64,000 nt of DNA from RCIO01 sp040880025 (GTDB taxonomy: Bacteria; Pseudomonadota; Alphaproteobacteria; Rhizobiales; Rhizobiaceae). Within the stretch, counting starts at the first letter, position 1. The number at the start of each line of letters is the position of its first letter. The translations under genes and the position numbers were made by a program. This document shows positions 17,922 through 25,964 of this stretch, piece after piece. The notes below the pieces were generated by a model, which was not told the origin of the DNA, did not search any database, and worked only from the letters and a program-made list of their open reading frames with translations. The stretch spans positions 248,001-312,000 of the forward strand of contig JBBDJD010000010.1 of the NCBI GenBank assembly GCA_040880025.1, given 5' to 3'.

Positions 17922-18458
17922 ATTCGCAGACCATTTAAAGCCGCAGCGCCGGTCAAGGAAGGACCACGCGCCAATCTCGAAATCCGCGTTCCCCAGGTCC
18001 AGCTTATCGACGAGGAAGGCAACAACCTGGGCGTCGTTGAGATCAACGCCGCGCTGAGCGCCGCCGCCGAAGCCGGTCTCGACCTGGTCGAGATTTCGCC
18101 CAACGCGCAGCCTCCGGTGTGCAAGATCACCGATCTCGGCAAGATGAAATATCAGGGCCAGAAGAAGGCCGCCGAGGCCCGCAAGAAGCAGAAGATCATC
18201 GAGATCAAGGAGATCAAGATGCGTCCGAACATCGACACCCATGACTACGAGGTGAAGATGAAGGCGGTTCGCCGCTTCTTCGACGAGGGCGACAAGGTGA
18301 AGCTGACGCTGCGCTTCCGCGGCCGTGAGATGGCGCATCTCGAACTGGGCATGCAGTTGTTGAACCGGGTCCGCGAGGAGGTCGAGCCGATCGCCAAGGT
18401 GGAAGCCGAGCCCAGGCTCGAAGGCCGCCAGATGATGATGGTGCTGGCCCCCAAATAG
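17922..18458 (+). CDS. infC: Translation initiation factor IF-3 (ATT start)
   Basis: A 178-residue IF-3. The N-terminal domain includes ANLEIRVPQVQLIDEEG, then NLGVVEINAAL and LDLVEISPNAQPPVCKI; the C-terminal domain has KEIKMRPNIDTHDY and GDKVKLTLRFRGREM. The first ATG in frame is at 18117, which would remove the N-terminal domain, so the true start is the ATT at 17922 (RRPFKAAAPVKEG). AUU initiation of infC is classic: IF-3 discriminates against it, and so represses its own synthesis. It heads infC-rpmI-rplT. Confidence 0.95.
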   Translation: MRRPFKAAAPVKEGPRANLEIRVPQVQLIDEEGNNLGVVEINAALSAAAEAGLDLVEISPNAQPPVCKITDLGKMKYQGQKKAAEARKKQKIIEIKEIKMRPNIDTHDYEVKMKAVRRFFDEGDKVKLTLRFRGREMAHLELGMQLLNRVREEVEPIAKVEAEPRLEGRQMMMVLAPK

Positions 18459-18697
18459 GGCCACCGCACCGCTCAAGATTCCCGATCCCGGCCAGTTGCG
18501 CTTTTATCCGCGCATCGTTATAAGGCCGCGTTCCGAACCGCCCGGCAGGGCATGCCGTGGCGGTTCTTAATGCTAAAGCTCACATACACCATCGAGCGAA
18601 GCGAGAAGCGGCCGACCGGCCGTCGTCGGGTGTCCGGCGCCCTCGTGGAGCCGCTTGCAAGGCAAGCTGGCGTGAGCGCTGAGAACTGGAGAGCAAA

Positions 18698-18907
18698 ATG
18701 CCCAAGATGAAGACGAAATCGTCTGCCAAGAAGCGTTTCAAGATCACCGGGACCGGCAAGGTCAAGGTGGCCGCCATGGGCAAGCGCCACGGCATGATCA
18801 AGCGCAGCAACAAGTTCATCCGCGACGCGCGGGGCATGAAGGTTCTGGCTGAACCGGACGCCCGCAAGGTCGTCAAGAACTATCTGCCGAACGGCGGCGG
18901 CCTTTGA
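18698..18907 (+). CDS. rpmI: Large ribosomal subunit protein bL35
   Basis: A 69-residue, very basic ribosomal protein beginning MPKMKTKSSAKKRF, the bL35 signature, followed by GKRHGMIKRSNKF. It lies between infC and rplT as in nearly all bacteria. The 239-base leader from infC contains GC-rich inverted repeats (for example CGGCC...GGCCG near 18612-18626), which may take part in L20-type feedback, but I could not model a defined leader. GGAGAG lies just before the ATG. Confidence 0.97.
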   Translation: MPKMKTKSSAKKRFKITGTGKVKVAAMGKRHGMIKRSNKFIRDARGMKVLAEPDARKVVKNYLPNGGGL

Positions 18908-18945
18908 GCCGGTAGCCTGACAAAGCGTTTCAAGGAGATCATGAC

Positions 18946-19347
18946 ATGGCACGTGTAAAAAGAGGCGTTACCTCCCACGCCAAGCACAAAAAGGTTCTGG
19001 GTCAGGCCAAGGGCTTCTACGGCCGCCGCAAGAACACCATTCGCACCGCCAAGCAGGCGGTCGAAAAGTCGATGCAGTACGCCTACCGCGACCGCAAGAA
19101 CCGCAAGCGCAATTTCCGCGCTTTGTGGATCCAGCGCATCAACGCGGCGGCGCGCGAGCACGGCCTGACCTATGGCCGCCTCATCGACGGCCTCAACAAG
19201 GCCGGCATCGAGATCGACCGCAAGGTTCTGTCCGACATGGCGATCCACGAGCCGCAGGCTTTCGCGGCGGTCGTTGCCAAGTCAAAGGACGCGCTGGCCT
19301 ATCTGAAGGACACCACGCCGAATGCATTTGAGAGCGCTGTAGCCTAG
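18946..19347 (+). CDS. rplT: Large ribosomal subunit protein bL20
   Basis: A 133-residue ribosomal protein with the bL20 landmarks MARVKRGVTSHAKHKKVL, GFYGRRKNTIRTAKQAV, YRDRKNRKRNFRALWIQRINAA and YGRLIDGLNKAGIEIDRKVL. In other bacteria L20 represses the infC-rpmI-rplT messenger. AAGGAG precedes the ATG. The unit ends in a strong terminator hairpin about 40 bases downstream. Confidence 0.98.
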   Translation: MARVKRGVTSHAKHKKVLGQAKGFYGRRKNTIRTAKQAVEKSMQYAYRDRKNRKRNFRALWIQRINAAAREHGLTYGRLIDGLNKAGIEIDRKVLSDMAIHEPQAFAAVVAKSKDALAYLKDTTPNAFESAVA

Positions 19348-19384
19348 CTAGCGCCTTCCCAAGCATTCGATAATCTGATTTGGG

Positions 19385-19418
19385 AACCCGCGCTGGCTCG
19401 GCTGGCGCGGGTTTTTTT
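19385..19418 (+). terminator. Rho-independent terminator after rplT
   Basis: Arms AACCCGCGC and GCGCGGGTT form a perfect 9-bp stem with an 11-base loop, followed by a run of seven T. It closes the infC-rpmI-rplT unit before pheS. Confidence 0.92.
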
Positions 19419-19468
19419 GCTTGCATGCCCCGCTTGCGCAGCGCCAGAACGCACCACCACAAGGCTAA

Positions 19469-20572
19469 TTGACCGTGACCGAACTGATGACTGATCTGAA
19501 AGCCCTCGAGGAAACGTTGCTGGCCGAAATTGCGGCGGCCAGTGATGAACAGGCGATCGAAGCCGTGCGTGTCGCCGCACTGGGCAAGAAGGGCTCGGTG
19601 TCGGAGCGGCTGAAATCGCTCGGATCGATGAGTGCGGAAGAGCGCCAGAGCTTCGGCCCGGCGATCAACGGCCTGAAGGAGCGTATCGGCAACGCGTTTA
19701 CGGCGCGCCGCGCCGAACTGCGCAATGCGGCGATTGATGCGCGCCTGGCGCGCGAGACGCTTGATGTCACCTTGCCGGTGCGGCAGACGCCGGCCGAGCG
19801 CGGCCGCATCCATCCGATCAGCCAGGTGATGGACGAGATTGCCGCGATCTTCGGCGACCTCGGCTTCGCCATCGCCGAAGGCCCGGACATCGAGACCGAC
19901 TATTACAATTTCACCGCTCTCAATTTCCCCGAGGGCCACCCGGCGCGGGAAATGCACGACACGTTTTTCTTCAAGAAAGGCGAACACGGCGCGGCGCGCC
20001 TGCTGCGCACCCATACATCGCCGGTGCAGATACGCACGATGGAGGCGCAGAAGCCGCCGATCCGCATTGTCATCCCCGGCAAGACCTATCGCTGCGACTT
20101 CGACGCGACCCATTCGCCGATGTTCCATCAGCTCGAAGGGCTGGTGATCGACAAAACGGCCAATGTCGCCAACATGAAATGGGTGCTGGAAGAGTTCTGC
20201 AAGGCGTTCTTCGAGGTGCCTTCGCTCAACATGCGCTTCCGCCCGTCGTTCTTCCCCTTCACCGAACCGTCGCTGGAAGTCGACATCCAGTGCGACCGCT
20301 CGCGGCCGGGCGAGGTTCTGTTCGGCCAGGGCAGCGACTGGATGGAGATTCTCGGCTGCGGCATGGTCCATCCCAATGTGCTGCGCTTTGGCGGGCTCGA
20401 CCCGGACGAGTATCAGGGCTTCGCCTGGGGCATGGGCATCGACCGCATCGCCATGCTGAAATACGGCATGCCGGACCTGCGCGCATTCTTCGACGCGGAT
20501 GTGCGCTGGCTGTCGCATTACGGCTTCCGCCCGCTCGACATGCCGACCCTGTTCGGTGGATTGAGCTCATGA
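19469..20572 (+). CDS. pheS: Phenylalanine--tRNA ligase alpha subunit
   Basis: A 367-residue class II synthetase subunit. Landmarks are GRIHPISQVMDEIAAIFGDLGF (motif 1 region), the motif 2 area HTSPVQIRTM ... YRCDFDATHSPMFHQLEG, and motif 3 in GMGIDRIAMLKYG. The start is uncertain: TTG at 19469, GTG at 19475 and ATG at 19487 are in frame, and AAGG at 19461 is better spaced for GTG. Its stop overlaps the start of the GFA-family gene; pheT follows only after two extra genes. Confidence 0.96.
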   Translation: MTVTELMTDLKALEETLLAEIAAASDEQAIEAVRVAALGKKGSVSERLKSLGSMSAEERQSFGPAINGLKERIGNAFTARRAELRNAAIDARLARETLDVTLPVRQTPAERGRIHPISQVMDEIAAIFGDLGFAIAEGPDIETDYYNFTALNFPEGHPAREMHDTFFFKKGEHGAARLLRTHTSPVQIRTMEAQKPPIRIVIPGKTYRCDFDATHSPMFHQLEGLVIDKTANVANMKWVLEEFCKAFFEVPSLNMRFRPSFFPFTEPSLEVDIQCDRSRPGEVLFGQGSDWMEILGCGMVHPNVLRFGGLDPDEYQGFAWGMGIDRIAMLKYGMPDLRAFFDADVRWLSHYGFRPLDMPTLFGGLSS

Positions 20573-20994
20573 CTCTCCCCCACACCGGCGGCTGCCGCTG
20601 CGGCGCGGTGCGGTTCGAGGCATCGAGCGAGCCGCTTCACGTCAGCTATTGCCATTGCGCCGACTGCCGCCACGCCAGCGGAGCGCCGGTATCGGCCTTC
20701 GCCGGTTTTCGCAGCGACGTGATCATGTTTTCGGGCGCCGATCCCAAGGGCTATGCGAGCGGCGCGGTGACGCGCACCTTCTGCGCCACCTGCGGTTCGC
20801 CGGTCGCCTATCTCGACCAGCGGCTGCCCGACGACATCTGGATCGTGCTCGGCGCCATGGACGCGCCCGAGGAATTCAAGCCCACCCAACATGCCTGGGT
20901 GCGTGAGCAGCTTCGTTATGTGCACATGCCCGACGCGCTGCCGCGCCATCCCGGATCAAGCGTGCCAAGACCGGACGGAGGCAAGCAGCAGTGA
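20569..20994 (+). CDS. GFA-family zinc protein (glutathione-dependent formaldehyde-activating fold)
   Basis: A 141-residue Mss4/GFA-like protein. The zinc ligands are visible in GGCRCGAVRF, CHCADCRHASG and FCATCGSPV. The fold binds structural zinc; many members, though named after formaldehyde-activating enzyme, have unknown function. The ATG overlaps the pheS stop and the stop overlaps the GTG of the next gene, so the three are translationally coupled. It is an insertion in the pheS-pheT pair. Confidence 0.88.
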   Translation: MTLPHTGGCRCGAVRFEASSEPLHVSYCHCADCRHASGAPVSAFAGFRSDVIMFSGADPKGYASGAVTRTFCATCGSPVAYLDQRLPDDIWIVLGAMDAPEEFKPTQHAWVREQLRYVHMPDALPRHPGSSVPRPDGGKQQ

Positions 20995-21431
20995 TAGAAC
21001 TTCTCAGCAAACTCTGGGCGCTGCTCATCCCTGTTCATAGCCAGATTCTGTCGTTGGCATTCACGATGATAGCGGCACTTATTTTCTGGCTTCTTCGGCC
21101 CAGCGTAAAACTCATTTGGGGACGAACGAACAACAATCTACATTTCGTTACGGTAAAAGACGGTAAAGTAGAAATTTTTAGCGAAAAGCACTTCTTGCAA
21201 AACACAGGAAAGAAACCGGCCACCAATGTTGAGTTCGTTTTTTCATGGCAACCCGACAACGTAACGATTTGGCAGCCGCGAGATCATAAGCAAGTGGAGC
21301 TTGCAAGCGGTGAGTATGCAATACAGGTGCCATACATCGCGCCCAAGGAGCTCGTTGTCATCGATAGCGTTTACATAAATCGTAAGGCAGCGTTTATAGT
21401 GTCGGCAAAAATGCGCGGAAACAACAGCTAA
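20991..21431 (+). CDS. Unknown membrane-anchored protein between pheS and pheT, probably frameshifted
   Basis: A 146-residue product starting with GTG that overlaps the upstream stop. Residues about 5-37 form a hydrophobic helix (LLIPVHSQILSLAFTMIAAL, then IFWLL); the rest is a soluble beta-rich-looking domain (LHFVTVKDGKVEIFSEKHF, QPDNVTIWQPRD). Base composition is much richer in A/T than the surroundings, suggesting transfer. The frame stops at 21431, but the +1 frame continues with a strong C-terminal membrane helix to a stop overlapping the pheT ATG, so the gene is likely longer and shifted at the five-A run 21407-21411. No family recognised. Confidence 0.6.
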   Translation: MIELLSKLWALLIPVHSQILSLAFTMIAALIFWLLRPSVKLIWGRTNNNLHFVTVKDGKVEIFSEKHFLQNTGKKPATNVEFVFSWQPDNVTIWQPRDHKQVELASGEYAIQVPYIAPKELVVIDSVYINRKAAFIVSAKMRGNNS

Positions 21432-21561
21432 GCAGGTTGAATTTATTACCAACAGAAAGTTCGGAACCATATTCAATTTCACGGTTGTCCTTCTTCTTCT
21501 TCTCGGAATCGCATTCATTATGGATACGTTAATTGGTCTACTACTGAGTGGTGCGCAATGA
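21400..21561 (+). other. Shifted-frame continuation with a C-terminal membrane helix
   Basis: In the +1 frame the sequence is open from 21400 to the stop at 21559-21561 and encodes AKQVEFITNRKFGTIF, then FTVVLLLLLGIAFIM and a short hydrophobic tail. The stop overlaps the pheT ATG (ATGA), the same coupling seen at each other junction of this operon, which argues that this is the real 3' end of the preceding gene. Removing one A from the run at 21407-21411 joins the two frames. Confidence 0.6.
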
Positions 21562-24017
21562 AATTCACCCTTTCCTGGCTCAAGGATCACCTTGAGACCG
21601 AGGCCTCGCTGGACGAGATCGTGGAAAAGCTGACCATGATCGGCCTTGAGGTCGAGAGCATCGACGACAAGGCGTCGCTGAAGCCGTTCGTGATCGCCAG
21701 GGTGCTGACCGCCGAAAAACACCCCGACGCCGACAAGCTGCGGGTGCTTTCCGTCGATGCCGGCCCCGATATCAACAATGGCGATCCCGTGCAGGTGGTC
21801 TGCGGCGCGCCCAATGCAAGGGCCGGCCTCGTCGGCGCTTTCGCCGAGCCGGGCACCTACGTTCCGGGCATCGACACAGTGCTGTCGGTCGGCACCATTC
21901 GCGGCGTGGAAAGCCGCGGCATGATGTGTTCGGAGCGCGAGCTGATGCTTTCGGACGAGCATGACGGCATCATCGACATCGCCGAGGACGCGCCGGTCGG
22001 AACACCCTTCGCCAGCTGGGCGAAGCTCGACGATCCGGTGATCGAGATCGGCCTGACGCCGAATCGTCCCGACGCTACCGGCGTCTACGGCATCGCCCGT
22101 GATCTGGCCGCCGCCGGCCTCGGCGCGCTGAAGGACGGGTCGGTCGAGCCGGTGGATGGCAAAGGTCCGTGCCCGGTCAAGGTGATGATCGAGGCGCCGG
22201 ACATGTGTCCCGGCTTCGCGTTGAGGCTGGTGAAGGGCGTGAAAAACGGCTCCTCGCCGAAATGGATGCAGCAGCGGCTGATCGCCATTGGCCTGCGTCC
22301 CATCAACGCGCTGGTCGATATCACCAATTACATCACCTTCGACCGCGGGCGGCCGCTGCATGTGTTCGATGCGGCGAAGGTCCAAGGAAACCTCACGGTG
22401 CGTGGCGCCAAGGATGGCGAGAAGGTGCTGGCGCTCGACGGCCGCGAATACGAGCTGTCGCCAGGCCAGTGCGTGATCGCCGACGACAACGGCGTGGAAT
22501 CGATTGCTGGCATCATGGGCGGTGAATTGTCGGGCTGCGACGAGAACACCACCGATGTGCTCATCGAGTCGGCCCTTTGGGACCCGCTGACCACCGCCCG
22601 CACCGGCCGGGACCTGGGCATCATCACCGACGCGCGCTACCGTTTCGAGCGCGGCGTCGATCCTGAATTCATGGGCGCCGGCCTGGAGCTGGGAACCCGG
22701 CTGGTGATGGACCTGTGCGGCGGCGAGCCGACCGAGCCGGAAATTGTGCTCGGCAACCCGACTTCAAGCGAGGGTGAGATCGTCGGCGAAACCGGCCATC
22801 ACTATCGCGAAGTCGATTTCCCGTTATCGGAAACCAAGCGCCTGACTGGGCACGAGGTTGGCCGGGACGAAAGCATCGCTATCCTCAAGCGCCTCGGCTT
22901 TTTGCCGAAGGGTGGCGAAAGCGGTGAGACGGTGCGCTTCATCGTTCCGTCGTGGCGGCCCGATGTCGAAGGCAAGCCTGATCTGGCCGAAGAGGTGATG
23001 CGCATCCACGGCGTCGATCGCATCGACCCGCAGCCGATGGTCAGTCACGATGCCGTTGGCCAGCGCACGCTGACGACGCTGCAGATACGCACCCGCAATG
23101 CCAAACGGGCGCTGGCCACGCGCGGCATGATGGAGGCCGTCACCTGGTCCTTCATTCCGCGCGCCCATGCCGAACTGTTCGGCGGTGGAGCCGAGGCGCT
23201 AAGGCTTTCCAACCCGATCGCAGCCGACATGTCCGACATGCGGCCGTCGCTGCTGCCGGGGCTGATCGCAGCCGCGCAGCGCAACGCCAATCACGGCTTC
23301 GGCGATGTGGCCTTGTTCGAGGTCTCGGGCACTTATGAAAGCGACGAGCCCGACGGCCAGCGCCGCGTGGCGGCGGGCGTGCGCCGTGGCACCGCGCGCA
23401 TGGAGGGCCAGGGCCGCCACTGGGCGGGTGATGCAGGTTCGGTAGGCGTGTACGATGCCAAGGCCGATGCGATTGCCGTGCTGGAGGCCTGCGGCGCGCC
23501 GGTCGGCAATCTGCAGATCGAGCCGGGCGGTCCGGACTGGTATCATCCCGGCCGCTCGGGCCTGATCAGGCTCGGCCCGAAAATCCTGCTCGGCAGCTTC
23601 GGCGAGCTTCACCCGCGAACGCTGGAAGCGCTGGACGTCTCCGGTCCGATCTGCGGCTTCGAGGTGTTCGTCGATGCCATCCCCGAAGCCAAGGCGAAGG
23701 CGACGCGCACCAAGCCGCGCCTCGACATCTCGCCCCTGCAGGCGGTGAAGCGCGACTTCGCCTTTGTGGTCGACAGCGAAGTGCAGGCCGCGAAGCTGAC
23801 CCGCGCGGCGGCTTCCGCCGACAAGAAGCTGATTACCGGCGTGCGGGTGTTCGACGTGTTCGTGGGCGCATCGCTCGGCGAGGGCAAGAAGTCGCTCGCC
23901 ATCGAGGTCGCGATCCAGCCGGTCGAGAAGACGCTGACCGACGAGGATTTCGAGGCGCTGGCGGCCAAGATCGTCGACAATGTCGCCAGGCAGACCGGCG
24001 GCGTGCTGCGGGGCTGA
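21558..24017 (+). CDS. pheT: Phenylalanine--tRNA ligase beta subunit
   Basis: An 819-residue beta subunit. It begins MKFTLSWLKDHLETEASLDEI; the tRNA-binding/EMAP-like domain contains HPDADKLRVLSVDAG; the B3/B4 editing region includes GLTPNRPDATGVYGIARDLAAA; the B5 region has GREYELSPGQCVI and GIMGGE; and the C-terminal anticodon-binding domain has RDFAFVVDSEV near its end. With PheS it forms the alpha2beta2 enzyme. The ATG overlaps the stop of the shifted frame upstream. Confidence 0.96.
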   Translation: MKFTLSWLKDHLETEASLDEIVEKLTMIGLEVESIDDKASLKPFVIARVLTAEKHPDADKLRVLSVDAGPDINNGDPVQVVCGAPNARAGLVGAFAEPGTYVPGIDTVLSVGTIRGVESRGMMCSERELMLSDEHDGIIDIAEDAPVGTPFASWAKLDDPVIEIGLTPNRPDATGVYGIARDLAAAGLGALKDGSVEPVDGKGPCPVKVMIEAPDMCPGFALRLVKGVKNGSSPKWMQQRLIAIGLRPINALVDITNYITFDRGRPLHVFDAAKVQGNLTVRGAKDGEKVLALDGREYELSPGQCVIADDNGVESIAGIMGGELSGCDENTTDVLIESALWDPLTTARTGRDLGIITDARYRFERGVDPEFMGAGLELGTRLVMDLCGGEPTEPEIVLGNPTSSEGEIVGETGHHYREVDFPLSETKRLTGHEVGRDESIAILKRLGFLPKGGESGETVRFIVPSWRPDVEGKPDLAEEVMRIHGVDRIDPQPMVSHDAVGQRTLTTLQIRTRNAKRALATRGMMEAVTWSFIPRAHAELFGGGAEALRLSNPIAADMSDMRPSLLPGLIAAAQRNANHGFGDVALFEVSGTYESDEPDGQRRVAAGVRRGTARMEGQGRHWAGDAGSVGVYDAKADAIAVLEACGAPVGNLQIEPGGPDWYHPGRSGLIRLGPKILLGSFGELHPRTLEALDVSGPICGFEVFVDAIPEAKAKATRTKPRLDISPLQAVKRDFAFVVDSEVQAAKLTRAAASADKKLITGVRVFDVFVGASLGEGKKSLAIEVAIQPVEKTLTDEDFEALAAKIVDNVARQTGGVLRG

Positions 24018-24019
24018 AC

Positions 24020-24397
24020 GTGAACCTTCACGTCGCGGCGCTGCTGGTGGCGCTCAGCCTGTTCTTCACTCACGAAATGGACGCAGTGCGTTGTCGTGAG
24101 TGGCGGATATTTCCGTTGCTTGATTGGCTCGACGAGCGGGCGGCAATGCTGTGGTTCATGTGGATGCATGTTCCGCTGTTTGCCCTGCTGGTCTGGGGCA
24201 CGGCAGCGGCGGTCGCCGCGGGTGGCAATCTCTTCAGCCTCCTCTTCGGGGCTTTCTGCGTGATCCATGGCTTTTTGCACTGGGCCTATGAACGTCACCC
24301 GCGCAACGAGTTCCGCAATCCGCTGTCGCGTTCGATCATCTGGAGTTGCGCCGGCGCGGGACTCCTCGCAATTGCATCCGGATGGCAGCTGGGCTGA
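24020..24397 (+). CDS. Small polytopic membrane protein, DUF6713-like
   Basis: A 125-residue protein, starting with GTG two bases after the pheT stop. Four hydrophobic stretches are visible (LHVAALLVALSLFF; MWMHVPLFALLVWGTAAAV; NLFSLLFGAFCVIHGFLHW; SIIWSCAGAGLLAIASGW). The segment FFTHEMDAVRCREWRIFPLL, with conserved-looking His, Glu and Asp, is typical of the DUF6713 family as I recall it. Function unknown. Its placement implies co-transcription with pheT. Confidence 0.65.
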   Translation: MNLHVAALLVALSLFFTHEMDAVRCREWRIFPLLDWLDERAAMLWFMWMHVPLFALLVWGTAAAVAAGGNLFSLLFGAFCVIHGFLHWAYERHPRNEFRNPLSRSIIWSCAGAGLLAIASGWQLG

Positions 24398-24473
24398 GCG
24401 CCCTGACGGTGCAGTGTCAGCATGACGGTCTCCGGGCATTGCCCGGCATGGCGAATCGCCGTCCTATGAAGCC

Positions 24474-25076
24474 ATGGATTGCTGTCGCTATTCCGGGCTT
24501 TCCTTCGCCGAACAGTCGAAGGCGCTGGAGGAAATCCTCCGCGCCGATTCGATTGTCTGGGCGGCGCTCGAAACTGCCCATGCGCTCGACCTTCCGGGCT
24601 GGCTGATCGTTTCCGGCGCCATCTACAACACAGTCTGGAACCATCTGACCGGCCGCCCGTCCGGTCACGGCCTCAAGGATATCGATCTGTTCTATTTTGA
24701 CGGGGGCGACCTCTCATGGGAGGCCGAGGACGCGGTCATCAAGCGCGGCGAGGCGGCATTCTCGGACCTTCCCGTTCCGGTCGAAATCCGCAACCAGGCG
24801 CGGGTGCATCTCTGGTACCCGGAGCGCTTCGGGCGGCAATGCCCCGCCTACGCGAACAGCACCGAATCGCTTGGCTATTTTGCGTCAAAGACACATGCCG
24901 TCGGGGTGAAACTCGATCGGCGCGGCGCATTGCAGGTTGTGGCTCCTTTCGGGCTCGACGACATCTTCTCGCTGCGCGTCACGCCGAACCATGCGCTCGA
25001 CAACCGGGCCACGCATGAGGAAAAAGGACGACGGGCCCGGGCCAACTGGACCGAGGTGACCGTCGTTCCCTGGTAG
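24474..25076 (+). CDS. Nucleotidyltransferase-like protein (COG3575 type)
   Basis: A 200-residue protein. LPGWLIVSGAIYNTVWNHL followed by GLKDIDLFYFD matches the GG/GS...DIDL-type nucleotidyltransferase active site (residues about 40-75), in which the Asp pair binds metal. The C-terminal part has LDDIFSLRVTPNH. COG3575-type proteins are widespread and uncharacterised. The first ATG is used; the ribosome-binding region is weak, so the start is not certain. Confidence 0.75.
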   Translation: MDCCRYSGLSFAEQSKALEEILRADSIVWAALETAHALDLPGWLIVSGAIYNTVWNHLTGRPSGHGLKDIDLFYFDGGDLSWEAEDAVIKRGEAAFSDLPVPVEIRNQARVHLWYPERFGRQCPAYANSTESLGYFASKTHAVGVKLDRRGALQVVAPFGLDDIFSLRVTPNHALDNRATHEEKGRRARANWTEVTVVPW

Positions 25077-25104
25077 AAGGCCGACCCTTTCCGAAATGGG
25101 ACGG

Positions 25105-25491
25105 TCAGCCGCCGAACATGGCGTTCATCGGGTTCCAGTACATCTGGTGCCAGCCGCCTTCGAGCATCTGGGTCGCGTCGGCGGGGTGGCCGGCCTGATC
25201 GAATGTGAGCTTGGTTCCGTCACCATCGGCCTTGAGTTCGAACCTCACGATCGAATAAACGCCCTCGGGCCAGTTGCCCGAGCGCCACGCCTGCACCACG
25301 CGCTTGCCCGGCGACAGCTCGACATTGCGTGCCTGGATGTCGCCGCCGAACAGGCTGACCTTGCCGCCTTCGTCCCTGGAAATGTCGGCCGCCCGGCCGC
25401 CTGTCATGGCGGCGAATTTCTCCGAGTTCGTCAGCACGTCGTAGACCGCGCCCGGCTTGGCATTGATGGTGACTTCCTGATGGATGCTCAT
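25105..25491 (-). CDS. SRPBCC/AHSA1-family protein
   Basis: A 128-residue START-like protein (MSIHQEVTINAKPGAVYDVLTNSEKF...). The N-terminal strand-helix TINAKPGAVYDVLT and C-terminal helix GGWHQMYWNPMNAMFG fit the Hsp90-activator/SRPBCC ligand-binding fold. It is divergent from the ArsR-type regulator, and two palindromes in the shared spacer probably control it. The ATG at 25491 gives normal family length; earlier in-frame starts would run through the operators. Ligand unknown. Confidence 0.82.
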   Translation of the reverse strand: MSIHQEVTINAKPGAVYDVLTNSEKFAAMTGGRAADISRDEGGKVSLFGGDIQARNVELSPGKRVVQAWRSGNWPEGVYSIVRFELKADGDGTKLTFDQAGHPADATQMLEGGWHQMYWNPMNAMFGG

Positions 25492-25554
25492 GACCTGGAT
25501 TCCTTCGATGTTGACCGGCGCGCGTTTGACTTCGCGGCTCCGGCGCGTTAGTCC

Positions 25555-25572
25555 GTCAACCAATCGGTTGAT
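25555..25572. promoter_or_regulatory. Operator-like palindrome 1
   Basis: GTCAACCAATCGGTTGAT has arms TCAACC and GGTTGA around a 4-base centre. Its central 16 bases are the exact reverse complement of the second copy at 25602-25619. It is probably a binding site for the adjacent ArsR-type regulator. Confidence 0.65.
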
Positions 25573-25601
25573 AAGTCTCTTAGCGGGACGCCCCGCTACT
25601 T

Positions 25602-25619
25602 GTCAACCGATTGGTTGAC
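25602..25619. promoter_or_regulatory. Operator-like palindrome 2
   Basis: GTCAACCGATTGGTTGAC has 7-base perfect arms and ends 6 bases before the ArsR ATG. Together with the first copy, whose centre is 47 bases away, it brackets the divergent promoter region. It probably serves autoregulation and control of the divergent SRPBCC gene. Confidence 0.7.
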
Positions 25620-25625
25620 AGATTG

Positions 25626-25964
25626 ATGAAGACGGCAGAACCTGACGACCGGCTGGACGGCATATTCCATGCGCTTTCAAACAGGACGCGCCGTGCGCTG
25701 CTTGATGAGCTCGCGTCAGGCCCCGCGCGGGTGACGGAGCTGGCCCGGCCGCACGGCATGTCGGTCAATGCGATCTCAAAGCATCTTTTCGTGCTGGAGA
25801 ATGCCGGGCTGATCCGCCGCGAGAAGGAAGGCACGGTTCAACTCTGCAAGCTGAACGCCGAACCGATGGCGAATGCCGAGGAATGGATCCGAAGGTACAA
25901 GGCCTTCTGGAACAGCCAGATCGACCGGCTGGCCGATTTTGTAGAAGAGCGCGGGGAGGACTGA
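25626..25964 (+). CDS. ArsR-family winged-helix regulator
   Basis: A 112-residue repressor-type protein. The winged helix-turn-helix spans about residues 10-75 (LDGIFHALSNRTRRALLDEL; VTELARPHGMSVNAISKHLFVLENAGLI; RREKEGTVQLCKL). This sub-type is typically paired with AHSA1/SRPBCC genes, as here. The start is ATG at 25626; an upstream TTG lies inside the operator palindrome. The stop is immediately followed by the ATG of the next SRPBCC gene. No metal-binding Cys pair of classical ArsR is seen. Confidence 0.88.
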   Translation: MKTAEPDDRLDGIFHALSNRTRRALLDELASGPARVTELARPHGMSVNAISKHLFVLENAGLIRREKEGTVQLCKLNAEPMANAEEWIRRYKAFWNSQIDRLADFVEERGED

